64,000 bases of DNA from Anomaloglossus baeobatrachus (Eukaryota > Chordata > Amphibia > Anura > Aromobatidae). The stretch's first letter is position 1; each line of letters starts with the position of its first letter. The stretch lies in the NCBI RefSeq assembly GCF_048569485.1, contig NC_134354.1, positions 330,191,643-330,255,642 on the forward strand. The letters are read 5' to 3'. The notes under the pieces were generated by a model. The model was given only the letters and a program-made list of their open reading frames with translations. It ran no database searches and had not been told where the DNA came from. Shown in pieces: positions 44,561 through 56,104 of the stretch. The translations under genes and the position numbers were made by a program.

Positions 44561-45283
44561 ACCGGCATTACCTCAGTGACGTCTCCGCTGACAGCGCGAC
44601 TCACTTCAGTTTCTGCATGGAGCAGACAGGAGCGGCGGTCAGCTTCATGTAGCAGAGCTGGATGTGTCACGGGACCTCATGGATTACGCCGGACCTGGAG
44701 GTTTGTTTGGGGATTTTAATAAAGTGGTGAAAGAGGGTGATTTTTGTCTTTTATTTCAAATAAAGGATTTTTCGGGTGTATGTGTTTATTTACTTTCACC
44801 ATCTTCATAGATTATGCTGGGGACGCAGGACGCATGCAGTTATGCTGCGGTACAGATCGCAGCGTAACTGCATGTAAATACGCAACGTGCGCACATAGCC
44901 TAAAACCCCAGCACTCCAAAGGCGGTCACTGGCATGCCGTGTAACCTTGGAACCTGCTACAGTGAGTAAAAACCTTGAGACTGCATCCCTGTGTCGCTCT
45001 GTTATTCTCCTGCGCCTCCAGCCCAGCAATCCCCGCCATCGCCTACTACGACCACCCCCATCCGCCCTGGGGCCCAGCTCTACCTGTGGTGAGCTGTACC
45101 ATCTAAGCTGCGTGACCTAACTTGCCGCATACCACAGGTGGCATCACAAATAAACTATCATCATCCCCTTCCTATTCCCTAAAATGACACCGTCGGGGTC
45201 ACGGTGTCGGGCTACACCACCGCGGCGCCCCAGGAGCAAAACCGCTGCCCGGTAACGAGTCATCCCAGGCCCCAGTGCAGGCA

Positions 45284-45923
45284 TGTCATATGTACATTCA
45301 CATAATGTATTTGCTGCAGAATTTCTACAATGGAAATCTCACAGCAAATAACAGCAGTAATATCCATGCAAATATTGTGCAGATATTGCTGCGTTTCCTA
45401 GTACATAAATGGTTCATTCACCTTTACCTCTGACCTCTTCCTTTGTGATGCAAAAGATGAAATCAATGGTGAATATCTGCAGCATAAATTGACACATTGT
45501 TCATGACTAATCTGAAGCAGTGGTCAATGCGTTTAGTGGTTAATACCCATCCGGGGACATTTATCATTGAGTTTGCACTAAAATGTGGGCACGGGCTTTT
45601 TCTATAACATAAATGCACCACTCCAGCATTTTGTTTGTTTATCTTCACCACTGCAATGGTGCTTTTAACCCAAGGTCTCTGCCACTATCCTTTACTCATC
45701 CTCTAGCGGTTTCATCTTTTTTTTTCTTGTGGCGTCATCTTGTGAGCTCAACTTCTGACTGGCTAGAAGTGCTCAATACAAGTCTATGAGAGCAAGAACG
45801 AGGCATGGAGTTGTGACCTCTGGCTCCATGAAACATTGGAGGAGATGGCAGATCACAAACTGCCGGAGATCGACAAGCTTGTCAGCACTAGAGGGTGAAG
45901 ATGCCAGAAGGGGAGTATAAGAG
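45284..45923. other. Unassigned stretch
   Basis: About 640 bp with ordinary composition. No coding exon, TIR or tandem repeat recognised. Confidence 0.35.
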
Positions 45924-46759
45924 TAAAGGCCACTTCGCACATAACGAGATCGCTAACAACATCGTTGCTACTTCACAGTTTCTGTGATGAAACAACGACT
46001 TCACCAGCGATCTCGTTATGTTTGACATGTACCAACGATCCGCCCCCTGCTGTGAGATCGTTGTTCGTTGCTGAATGTCCTGGGCCATTTTTGGCTCGTT
46101 AGAGTCCTGCTGGACAGGATGGATCTGCATTTTTGACACCTACCAACAATCTTGTTAATGACCTAGATGAGAACTTAAAGTGTAATACATAGGCGTGTAG
46201 TTGTGTCACCTTTTCCGCGCCCCCCCTGCACCGATTGGTTGGCCCTGAGAACAGTAAGCAAACACTCGGGAATGAAGGAGGGATGAATCCGGGTTCAGAT
46301 GCAGCTTCGATCAGAAAAGCAAGCAAGCAACCGGGAACAAAGTATGAATGAATCCGGGTGGAGTTGCAGGTTCTATCCTCAAAGCAAGGCTCAAAAAGGG
46401 ACAAAGGATGAAGCTATACAAAGTTGCCTTCTAGGCCGGCCACCTAATCAGAACACAGTATTGGCCACCAATGGGAGAAGAAGGGTGTGGAAAAGGCGAC
46501 GCATATGCACGCCTACGTGGCTTACAGCATCAAATACTACGCCCCTATTCGAGGACGGAATCGTTACATAGCTGCTGTGTGACAGGGTCCCAACGACCAA
46601 CAAGCTCGTTATACAGGTTGCTGCATCGTTACTAAAGTTGTTGGGAAAATGACTATGTGACATCTCACCAACGTTCTCACCAACGACATAACAACGATCC
46701 GGAAACTGTGACGTAGTAACGATCTTGCTAACGATCTCATTATGTGTGACTGGACCTTA
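45924..46759. mobile_element. MITE with TAAAGGCC ends, carrying an insertion
   Basis: TAAAGGCCACTTCGCACATA at the left and TATGTGTGACTGGACCTTA at the right are imperfect inverse ends. Inner CGAGATCGCTAAC and GTTGTTAGC-type words pair too. From about 46190 to 46560 unrelated sequence interrupts it, holding two partial copies of an 85-bp unit with ATGAATCCGGGT and AAAGCAAGC. No clear target duplication. Confidence 0.65.
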
Positions 46760-47078
46760 AGGTCAGGGACCTTAGATAAGAACCCTCACTCCAGCAGTAA
46801 AAGAAAAAAACAAAAAAAAAACCAGAATGGTGATTTAAAAAGTGTATTACCTTGTATTATACACTGACATTCGCATGTTTTACCACACAATTGGAGGTCT
46901 TACATTTACATTACATTACATTTTGTATGTAGATACATAGTGGGCCCCAAGAATGGTTTTCTCTGGTGGGCATAGGGTACTCCAGTTAGACGCTGGTTTT
47001 GGACCTTTGTTTGAAACATACATCTGTGAAGTTCTGATATGGAAATGGCTAATTGGTGGTGATGGAGGAAGAGCAGAG
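46760..47078. other. No recognised feature
   Basis: A 320-bp spacer between two related MITEs with an A-rich run and a short TTACATTACATTACATTTTG repeat near 46905-46925. Nothing coding is visible. Confidence 0.4.
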
Positions 47079-48066
47079 TAAAGGCCCCGTCACACTAAGC
47101 AACATCGCTAGCAACATCGCTGCTAACGAACAACTTTTGTGACGTAGCAGCGATGTTGCTAGTGATGTCGCTGTGTGTGACATCCAGCAACAACCTGGCC
47201 CCTGCTGTGAGGTCGTTGGTTGTTGCTGAATGTCCTGCTTCATTTTTTAGTTGTTGCTCTCCCGCTGTGAAGCACACATCGCTGTGTGTGACAGCGAGAC
47301 AGCAACAACTAAATGTGCAGGCAGCAGGAGCCGGCTTCTGCGGAGGCTGGTAACCACAGTAAACATCGGGTAACCAAGAAGCCCTGTCCTTGGTTACCCG
47401 ATATTTACCTTCGTTACCAGCCTCCGCCGCTCTCACTGTCAGTGCCGGCTCCTGCTCTGTGCACTTGTAGCTGCAGGACACATCGGGTTAATTAACCCGA
47501 TGTGTGCTGTAACTAGGAGAGCAGGGAGCCAGCGCTAAGCATTGTGCGCTGCTCCCTGCTCTGTGCACATGTAGCTGCAGCACACATCGGGTAATTAACC
47601 CCATGTGTGCTGTAACTAGGAGAGCAGGGAGCCAGCGCTAAGCATTGTGCGCTGTCCCTGCTCTGTGCACATGTAGCTGCAGCACACATCGGGTAATTAA
47701 CCCGATGTGTGCTGTAACTAGGAGAGCAGGGAGCCAGCGCTAAGCGGTGTGTGCTGCTCCCTGCTCTCTGCACGTGTAGCTGCGTGCGCTGGTAACCAAG
47801 GTAAATATCGGGTTGGTTACCCGATATTTACCTTAGTTACCAAGCGCAGCATCTTCCACGCGGCGCTGGGGGCTGGTCACTGGTTGCTGGTGAGCTCACC
47901 AGCAACTTGTGTAGCGACGCTCCAGCGATCCCTGCCAGGTCAGGTTGCTGGTGGGATCGCTGGAACGTCGCAGTGTGACATCTCACCAGCAACCTCCTAG
48001 CAACTTACCAGCGATCCCTATCGTTGTTGGGATCGCTGGTAAGTTGTTTAGTGTGACTGGACCTTA
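47079..48066. mobile_element. MITE related to 45924-46759, with internal triplication
   Basis: TAAAGGCCCCGTCACACTAA and TTTAGTGTGACTGGACCTTA are inverse ends. Subterminal AGCAACATCGCTAGCAACAT and GCGATCCC/GGGATCGC blocks fold as well. The centre holds three tandem copies of a 103-bp unit and two GGTAACC palindromic modules (about 47345-47430 and 47790-47855). Non-coding; target duplication ambiguous (TA or TTAA-like). Confidence 0.75.
47468..47775. repeat. Three tandem copies of a 103-bp unit
   Basis: Each copy runs GTAGCTGCAG, ACACATCGGG, TAATTAACCCGATGTGTGCT, GTAACTAGGAGAGCAGGGAG, CCAGCGCTAAGC and CTCCCTGCTC. Borders fall near 47468, 47572 and 47673. Each copy has an internal palindrome centred on TTAA. 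Confidence 0.9.
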
Positions 48067-49010
48067 ACAGAGAAGGTGGTTGAGGTAAAGTTGTTAGGCA
48101 CCTTTGAAAATAAGGGAATCCCCACCAGGTAATCTGGTTGGTTAACCAAACAATAATTGGAACATGAAGCCTTAAGCACAGCAATCCCAAGAGCACCAGT
48201 GCATTGGTTACTGACAAAAAACTAGAAAAGGAAAGTTCTCGATATGAAAATCTCCGACATGTAGGGTCAGCTTCCTAGTTGGGAATTTGATATGTTATTG
48301 GGATTGCAGAACCATTTGCAGAAATAAGTTTCAGAGGAGTCTGTAAGGAAATTAAAGGAGTTTTCATCCTTCTTACTAATTTGGCATCCATCATAAACCA
48401 TTGTAGTTCTGCAATTGATAAAGGCTTGACCCATTAACTGAGAAGAACTGAAGATGACACACATAGGCAAAACAAGCTTATCTTTAATTGCGGATAACAC
48501 TATCCCTAATATGATTCCTCCTTTTCACGTAGATGCCCTATTTAGCTTTGAGCTTTTAACAGTCCATGTGGGAATGGCCACCTTACCAAAATATACTTGT
48601 TAGCAGGAATCTGAACAGGTAAGTAACGACATGTTCACATAAGCCATTGATCAGGAGTGAGAGTTGCCTTGAATGCTTGTTTAGCCTATTATCAATCTGT
48701 GTGAAAGGCCTTTATAAAGATAGTTAGATATACAGTAAGCATTTTGCTTGAGCAAACAGCATACATGGGGTCAAAATTGTATGTGGATTGTCGGTCATGA
48801 ATAGCAAAATTCCAATCTATATTAATTTTCAAGCATGTGTTAATTTGATAAATTCTACCTTTTGATTTAAATAGTATTTAATGCATGAAATGGTATGATA
48901 TTGGATTTGCAGCGGTATCAAAATATATTTATTTTCAGAATTATGAAACAAAGAAGATTTGCAGAACATAGAGTGAGGCAGACAGGGCATTTGGGAATAT
49001 CCTCAGAATC
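48067..49010. other. Unassigned stretch, possibly low-copy DNA
   Basis: About 940 bp of AT-rich sequence with no TIR, LTR or tandem signature. A 77-codon minus-strand frame (48267-48500) shows no domain that I know and I do not call it a gene. Confidence 0.4.
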
Positions 49011-49012
49011 TA

Positions 49013-50390
<1,378 letters not shown>

Positions 50391-50566
50391 TATGTATATA
50401 AAAAGGCAGGTTGACTGCACATGGACTAATAATTATATCTATAGTTTCAACACATGAAATAAAGCTGTTCAGAACCAAAGTTATAAACTATATCATCGTT
50501 ATTTCATAAATTTGCAAAAATAATGAGTGTGCAAGAAATGTTCCTAATAATGACTGGTATGATATA

Positions 50567-52207
50567 CAGTTAGGTCCAGAAATATTTGGACAGTGACACA
50601 ATTTTCGCGAGTTGGGCTCTGCATGCCACCACATTGGATTTGAAATGAAATCTCGACAACAGAATTCAAGTGCAGATTGTAACATTTAATTTGAAGGTTT
50701 GAACAAAAATATCTGATAGAAATTGTAGGAATTGTACACATTTCTTTACAAACACTCCACATTTTAGGAGGTCAAAAGTAATTGGACAAATAAACCAAAT
50801 CCAAGCAAAATATTTTTATTTTCAATATTTTGTTGGAGGCAATCACTGCCTTAAGTCTGGAACCCATGGACATGACCAAATGCTGGGTTTCCTCCTTCTT
50901 AATGCTTTGCCAGGCCTTTACAGCCGCAGCCTTCAGGTCTTGCTTGTTTGTGGGTATTTCCGTCTTAAGTCTGGATTTGAGCAAGTGAAATGCATGCTCA
51001 ATTGGGTTAAGATCTGGTGATTGACTTGGCCATTGCAGAATGTTCCACTTTTTTGCACTCATGAACTCCTGGGTAGCTTTGGCTGTATGCTTGGGGTCAT
51101 TGTCCATCTGTACTATGAAGCGCCGTCCGATCAACTTTGCGGCATTTGGCTGAATCTGGGCTGAAAGTATATCCCGGTACACTTCAGAATTCATCCGGCT
51201 ACTCTTGTCTGCTGTTATGTCATCAATAAACACAAGTGACCCAGTGCCATTGAAAGCCATGCATGCCCATGCCATCACGTTGCCTCCACCATGTTTTACA
51301 GAGGATGTGGTGTGCCTTGGATCATGTGCCGTTCCCTTTCTTCTCCAAACTTTTTTCTTCCCATCATTCTGGTACAGGTTGATCTTTGTCTCATCTGTCC
51401 ATAGAATACTTTTCCAGAACTGAGCTGGCTTCATGAGGTGTTTTTCAGCAAATTTAACTCTGGCCTGTCTATTTTTGGAATTGATGAATGGTTTGCATCT
51501 AGATGTGAACCCTTTGTATTTACTTTCATGGAGTCTTCTCTTTACTGTTGACTTAGAGACAGATACACCTACTTCACTGAGAGTGTTCTGGACTTCAGTT
51601 GATGTTGTGAACGGGTTCTTCTTCACCAAGGAAAGTATGCGGCGATCATCCACCACTGTTGTCATCCGTGGACGCCCAGGCCTTTTTGAGTTCCCAAGCT
51701 CACCAGTCAATTCCTTTTTTCTCAGAATGTACTCGACTGTTGATTTTGCTACTCCAAGCATGTCTGCTATCTCTCTGATGGATTTTTTCTTTTTTTTCAG
51801 CCTCAGGATGTTCTGCTTCACCTCAATTGAGAGTTCCTTAGACCGCATGTTGTCTGGTCACAGCAACAGCTTCCAAATGCAAAACCACACACCTGTAATC
51901 AACCCCAGACCTTTTAACTACTTCATTGATTACAGGTTAACGAGGGAGACGCCTTCAGAGTTAATTGCAGCCCTTAGAGTCCCTTGTCCAATTACTTTTG
52001 GTCCCTTGAAAAAGAGGAGGCTATGCATTACAGAGCTATGATTCCTAAACCCTTTCTCTGATTTGGATGTGAAAACTCTCATATTGCAGCTGGCAGTGTG
52101 TACTTTCAGCCCATATTATATATATAATTGTATTTCTGAACATGTTTTTGTAAACAGCTAAAATAACAAAACTTGTGTCACTGTCCAAATATTTCTGGAC
52201 CTAAATG
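50567..52207 (-). mobile_element. Tc1-like transposon with full-length transposase frame
   Basis: CAGTTAGGTCCAGAAATATT at 50567 and AATATTTCTGGACCTAAATG ending at 52207 are inverse TIRs continuing through TGGACAGTGACACAA. TA flanks at 50565-50566 and 52208-52209. 1641 bp. From memory this is a very abundant amphibian Tc1 family. The intact reading frame and well-matched TIRs make it the youngest-looking DNA transposon in the window. Confidence 0.95.
50772..51848 (-). CDS. Tc1/mariner-type DD34E transposase (intact frame)
   Basis: 358 codons. It cuts and pastes the element at TA dinucleotides, acting in the nucleus on its own TIRs. Domains in order: paired-like DNA-binding region with a first helix-turn-helix (about residues 22-44, IREIADMLGVAKSTVEYI), a GRPR-type hinge (KRPGRPR, 55-61), a second helix-turn-helix (82-107), then the catalytic core. 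Catalytic residues are present: D152 (WTDETKI), D249 (QMDNDPKHT) and E284 (SPDLNPIE), with 34 residues between the last two. The glycine-rich box KHGGGNVM is also there. The start is the ATG before SKELSIEVKQ, the family's usual N-terminus. The C-terminus is odd: relatives in this window end KG-x-A-x-KY, but here VIAS is followed by NKILKIKIFCLD and a longer tail, as expected from a small frame-shifting deletion. Activity is therefore uncertain. Confidence 0.93.
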   Translation of the reverse strand: MRSKELSIEVKQNILRLKKKKKSIREIADMLGVAKSTVEYILRKKELTGELGNSKRPGRPRMTTVVDDRRILSLVKKNPFTTSTEVQNTLSEVGVSVSKSTVKRRLHESKYKGFTSRCKPFINSKNRQARVKFAEKHLMKPAQFWKSILWTDETKINLYQNDGKKKVWRRKGTAHDPRHTTSSVKHGGGNVMAWACMAFNGTGSLVFIDDITADKSSRMNSEVYRDILSAQIQPNAAKLIGRRFIVQMDNDPKHTAKATQEFMSAKKWNILQWPSQSPDLNPIEHAFHLLKSRLKTEIPTNKQDLKAAAVKAWQSIKKEETQHLVMSMGSRLKAVIASNKILKIKIFCLDLVYLSNYF

Positions 52208-52209
52208 TA

Positions 52210-52844
52210 CATGTAATGGTCAGCACAGGAAGAAAGCTCATCAATGTCCAAAAAGCACAAATTAGGGTAAAATAGTCAAATGCTGCAGTAAGCAGGTAAA
52301 CTAGATAACGAAATAAAATGGCAAGAATAAGAAAACTAAAGATGCATTGAATGACGAGCAGAGTTCCCCCTCCACCATCCGTGCTTCTCTTGTCGGATGG
52401 ACCTGTTGGTCAAGATTGGCTTGGTGACATCTGTTAGGCCTTTACTGGATGGTTATTTCTCCTGCTTGTTGCAGCATTTGTTTATTTTATCACAATGTAA
52501 CTAGTGTACGTAATACCATTTTTAACTGTACTTCTTTGCTCGACTACTGATCCATGTTTGTGTTGCTGATGTTTTTTACTGCCTGTTATTTTTAATATAT
52601 TCATGAAGTTCACTACTTTTTCTCACATCTGAGATGAGATGTGATTTGTATATTGGTGTGTTTTGTGCCTGTTTACAATTAGAGAAAAAATATTTTGGTA
52701 TCACTATATCACCAGTTTCCCAGATTATATATTCATTTTACTTGTTATTACTGTAATGACCAATGTTTCATGGCTTAACATTGCAAGTCATTGCACTAGG
52801 TCCAAGTCACTGTTGTTCTTATTGGATCTTATACACTTTAAGAA
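52210..52844. other. Unassigned stretch
   Basis: About 635 bp, AT-rich, with no TIR, array or exon recognised. It forms the left flank of the PLE inverted dimer. Confidence 0.4.
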
Positions 52845-54621
52845 CATGATTGAACACAACCATGGACGTCAGTAGACACCCATATTGAAGAGTGAAACAA
52901 AAGAACAATAAAAAAGACACCTTTATTGATATTCATTAAAAATGTTTAAAAACAAGCAAAAGGTACCGTATACAAAAGAGGGACACAGACAGGAAAAATT
53001 TGAAGAAAAATGATGATTTTTCACAGGTGGAAGAATATACACCTGCGCTGGCACACCTCTTAAATTAAGTAATGAGAATTGAACGCATTGCTGTATCCTG
53101 TGCTACACATTAGTTACAATGAATCATTAATTAATTAGTTGCCATACAGGTGGAACTCCACCAACCTGCAGAGCATATATGTAAATATAGATAAATGACC
53201 ATGTGCAGAACTCAGAGCACAGCAATAAAGCGTTCTACTTATAGTAAAATACACCCACTTACTACCCTTCACCAATCTATACCTACATGCTACCCGTGCA
53301 TAGCATACATCAGGATCATACCAAAGCAGATCCCACCCCTTAGTGGGGCAACCATCCCAAAGTGGGGCTGGATATATAGTATAGGGTTCACCAAACAAAT
53401 AAGGTGAACAAGTATGCAGTTTAACAAAGCACAGTGCATGCAACGCACAGGCAGCTAAGTTAATGCCAAGGAAGGGGGGAGGGGGGTTGGGTGTAAACGG
53501 GCAAGCCGGCAAAGCAGGCACACAGAAGAGTGAAAATGACAAATTACATCACCTGAAAATATCCTGCCGTGACCCTCACACTCCGACACGTGTTTCGCAG
53601 TCGCTTTCTCAAGGAGCGTGTCAGAGGTGAGGGGCAGGCTGGTTAAAAAGGCTGGAGCAACCTATGGAGGTACACCTTTAGATCATGTGATCGGCCGGAC
53701 GCGAACGAATTAACCTAATGACGCGGCGCATGACAACCGTTGCCACCACCGCTATTGAAATAAGCTTCCCGTATGCCGCGATCACGTGCCCGTGACGTCA
53801 CGGCCCATGTGATAATGGAGCCATGGAGACCACGGGACGCTTTCAGACACGGCATAGGAAGCAAGCGAGCAGCACAGCAAGCATGCGCACTAGGTAAATT
53901 CTTATGCATAGAGACAAAAGGAAGATATTTAAACCCATTGGGCTTCCAACAGCCGACCTCATATTTCAAGGGGATCATATATGTCATAACATTATCAGCA
54001 ACGTGATACCACAACAGGAAAAGAACAGATATTGCATCAATAAACATACGCTGATACATACATTGCAAATGATGACTAGATGTTTTTTTTGGGCAAAATA
54101 TACATCCCGTAGGCAATATTCAGTCACCCCTGTTGTGTTATAACACATTCACCAGGAAAATAACAGATATTGCATCAGTAGACATACGCTGATACATACA
54201 TTGCAAATGATGACTAGATGTTTTTTTGGGCAAAATATACATCCCATAGGCAATATTCAGTCACCTCTGTTGTGTTATAATACATTCACCAGTACATTAT
54301 GTCACAATTATATCCCATGGAACATAACAGGATCATAGATCGACAATTGTAGTTCATGGGAACAAAATCCTCTTCTTTTCTTTAGATGGATACCATGAGA
54401 AGATGAACTCCAAGGCACAGATGTAAAGGTATATGCTCCAGAATAGACAAAGCCAAACATTGGTAACCTAATGAACTAAAAAAACAAACAATTAAAATTG
54501 TATAAAACACCCACCACATACACCTATTTAAAACCAGGTATAGCTATAAATGCTCATCAAAAACCAAAGCAAAAAACAAAAAAACAAAAAACAAATGCAT
54601 TGAACGACCACCTGTATCGCC
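52845..54621 (-). repeat. PLE 3' untranslated arm, minus copy
   Basis: About 1.78 kb between the stop codon of the minus copy and the outer end. Contains two tandem near-copies of an 80-100-bp segment with TGCATCAATAAACATACGCTG or its variant (about 54040 and 54170) and the hammerhead-like motif at 53577-53620. Chance frames (such as 53135-53542) recur in the other arm and are not genes. Confidence 0.75.
53577..53620 (-). other. Hammerhead-like motif in the minus PLE arm
   Basis: Mirror copy of the motif at 59316-59359: stem I strands CACGCTCC and GGAGTGTG, core TTGAGAA, GAAA, self-complementary stem III CACGTG and cleavage triplet GTC. See the plus copy for details. Confidence 0.5.
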
Positions 54622-55830
54622 TTACAGGAAAGCTGAGAACCCCATATTCTCATTCAGACCATTAGGGGCCAAAGTCCCAAGTCTGTATATCCATTTACTT
54701 TCGACTTGGGCAAGAACCCTACCCAAATCTCCCCCTCTTGTTCCCATGGAAACCAGATCTATGCCTTTGACCTTCAACATGGTAGAATTACAGCAATGAA
54801 ATTTCTTGAAATGTCTTGGAATAGTTTTCAAAAGGCTTTCATCATTGATACCTTTAGCCTTCTCTATATCTAAAGAATGTTCACGGATCCTAATTTTTAA
54901 CTCCCTCGTGGTCAAACCAATATATGCCTTTTTACACGGGCATTCAGCCCTGTAGATGACCCCCTTTGATGAACACGTGATTCGATGTCTGATATCGAAC
55001 TCCCGAGATCCATCAAAGTTATGAAATCTTTTGGCCTTTACAAGGTTGGCACACACCTTGCATAAACCGCAAGGAAAAAAGCCAAGCAATGGCGGTTGAC
55101 TAGGCATACCCACCCGGGATGGTTCATAGTGGCTATGGACCAGCATGTCTCTCAGATTTTTAGCACGCTTAGCAACCATGGATGGTCGTGATGGGAGAAT
55201 TGATCTCAAAATTGGATCCGTCATAAGGATATTCCAATGTTTCTGAACAATCTTTTTCAACTCATCCCACCTACTGTTGTAGGTTGTGATGAGACGCACC
55301 ATTGGATCACTCCTATTACTATCTTTTATAACATTGGAAAAAAGAAGAGAATTTCTAGACGATTTCATTGCCCTTTTAAAACCATGTCTAATAACTCTCC
55401 GACTATAGCCTCTAGTCTCAAATCTATGTGCCAGTTCTTCCGAATGAGTCATGAAACTGGCATCATCCGAACAAATCCTTGTAATTCTGAGGAACTGACT
55501 ACTAGGGATCCCCTGGATGGTACTTTTGGGGTGAGCAGAGGATGCCAACAGTAACGAGTTAGTGGCCGTCGGCTTACGATAAACTTGTGTGGACAAAAGG
55601 CCATTAGATGACACGACAATCCTCAAATCCAAAAAATTGATTGTACGACCATATTCAAAGGTGAGCTTAATGTTCAAATCATTATGATTTAAACATTGCA
55701 TAAATTCCTGGAGACCACAGAGATCACCCTCCCAGATGAACAGGACATCATCAATATACCTGACCCAATTTTGGACCTGATGTGTACATAAGTTATCATC
55801 CACAAAAATTTGCCGCTCCCATGCCCCCAA
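54622..55830 (-). pseudogene. PLE reverse transcriptase C-part plus GIY-YIG endonuclease (minus copy)
   Basis: A 402-codon open frame. Residues 1-115 are the C-terminal part of the reverse transcriptase, with catalytic motif C at RYIDDVLFIW (24-33). After a linker comes a Cys cluster (CGLCKVC, 254-260), then the GIY-YIG nuclease: ITCSSKGVIYRAECPCKKAY (284-303) and YIGLTTRELKIRIREH (303-318), which supply the two Tyr-bearing strands and the Arg-bearing helix. The C-terminus has VESKWIYRLGTLAPNGLN. PLEs use this nuclease to nick target DNA and prime reverse transcription. The frame upstream, towards motif A, continues in another phase and the copy stops at the dimer junction, so the gene is 5'-incomplete. 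Confidence 0.88.
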
Positions 55831-56104
55831 AAAAAGGTTGGCATAGGAGGGCGCACAGCAAGCCCCATGGCAGTTCCCTGCGTCTGTAAATAAATCTTAC
55901 TGTTAAACGTAAAAATGTTATGCGTCAAAATAAATTCCAACAAAATAAGTATTAAATCCACCGTTGGTCGTGAGATGTTACTAGCCTCCAGGTACCACAA
56001 AACCGCCCTAAGACCATCCGGGTGTCTGATTGAAGTATACAAGGATTCTATATCTGCAGACACCAACAGCATGTTATCCTCAAGATCAATACCATCTAGA
56101 CGTC
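55831..56104 (-). pseudogene. PLE reverse transcriptase, motifs A and B, minus copy
   Basis: On the minus strand LLVSADIESLYTSIRHPDGL (motif A) to LQTQGTAMG (start of motif B) is readable. The phase changes before motif C, so this part does not read directly into the 402-codon frame. The match to the plus copy ends at 56104, which is the head-to-head junction. Confidence 0.8.

Larger units (their letters stand above)
41837..44900. mobile_element. Giant Harbinger-like non-autonomous element with minisatellite cargo
   Basis: GGCTATGTGCGCACGTTGCG at 41837 and CGCAACGTGCGCACATAGCC ending at 44900 are perfect inverted ends, with TAA at 41834-41836 and 44901-44903. Near the left end are hairpins of GAACGCAGCCGAAAAGCTGC type; near the right end GGACGCAGGACGCATGCAGT is shared with the 362-bp relative at 35827. 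Between them lies a 2.2-kb minisatellite with a duplicated 175-bp block, and the frog module ATTTCAAATAAAGGATTTTT. No transposase. It inserted into LTR copy K. Confidence 0.85.
41141..45283 (+). mobile_element. Solo LTR (copy K), split by a 3-kb Harbinger-like element
   Basis: Begins TGTTGCCCCTGAGGCTTCAG, the inverse of the end of copies G and J. It continues to 41833, resumes at 44904 and carries the inverted clan block CCACAGGTGGCATCACAAA near 45136. The end near 45283 is set by comparison with copy J and is approximate; no certain duplication is seen. About 1.08 kb without the insert. Direction inferred plus. Confidence 0.6.

Noticed and set aside
48267-48500. 77-codon minus-strand frame as a host exon
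   Set aside because: No known domain, no splice signals that fit, and no conserved neighbours.
56030-56104. ATG at 56030 as the true start of the PLE protein
   Set aside because: The first 25 codons are antisense of the other copy across the dimer junction.
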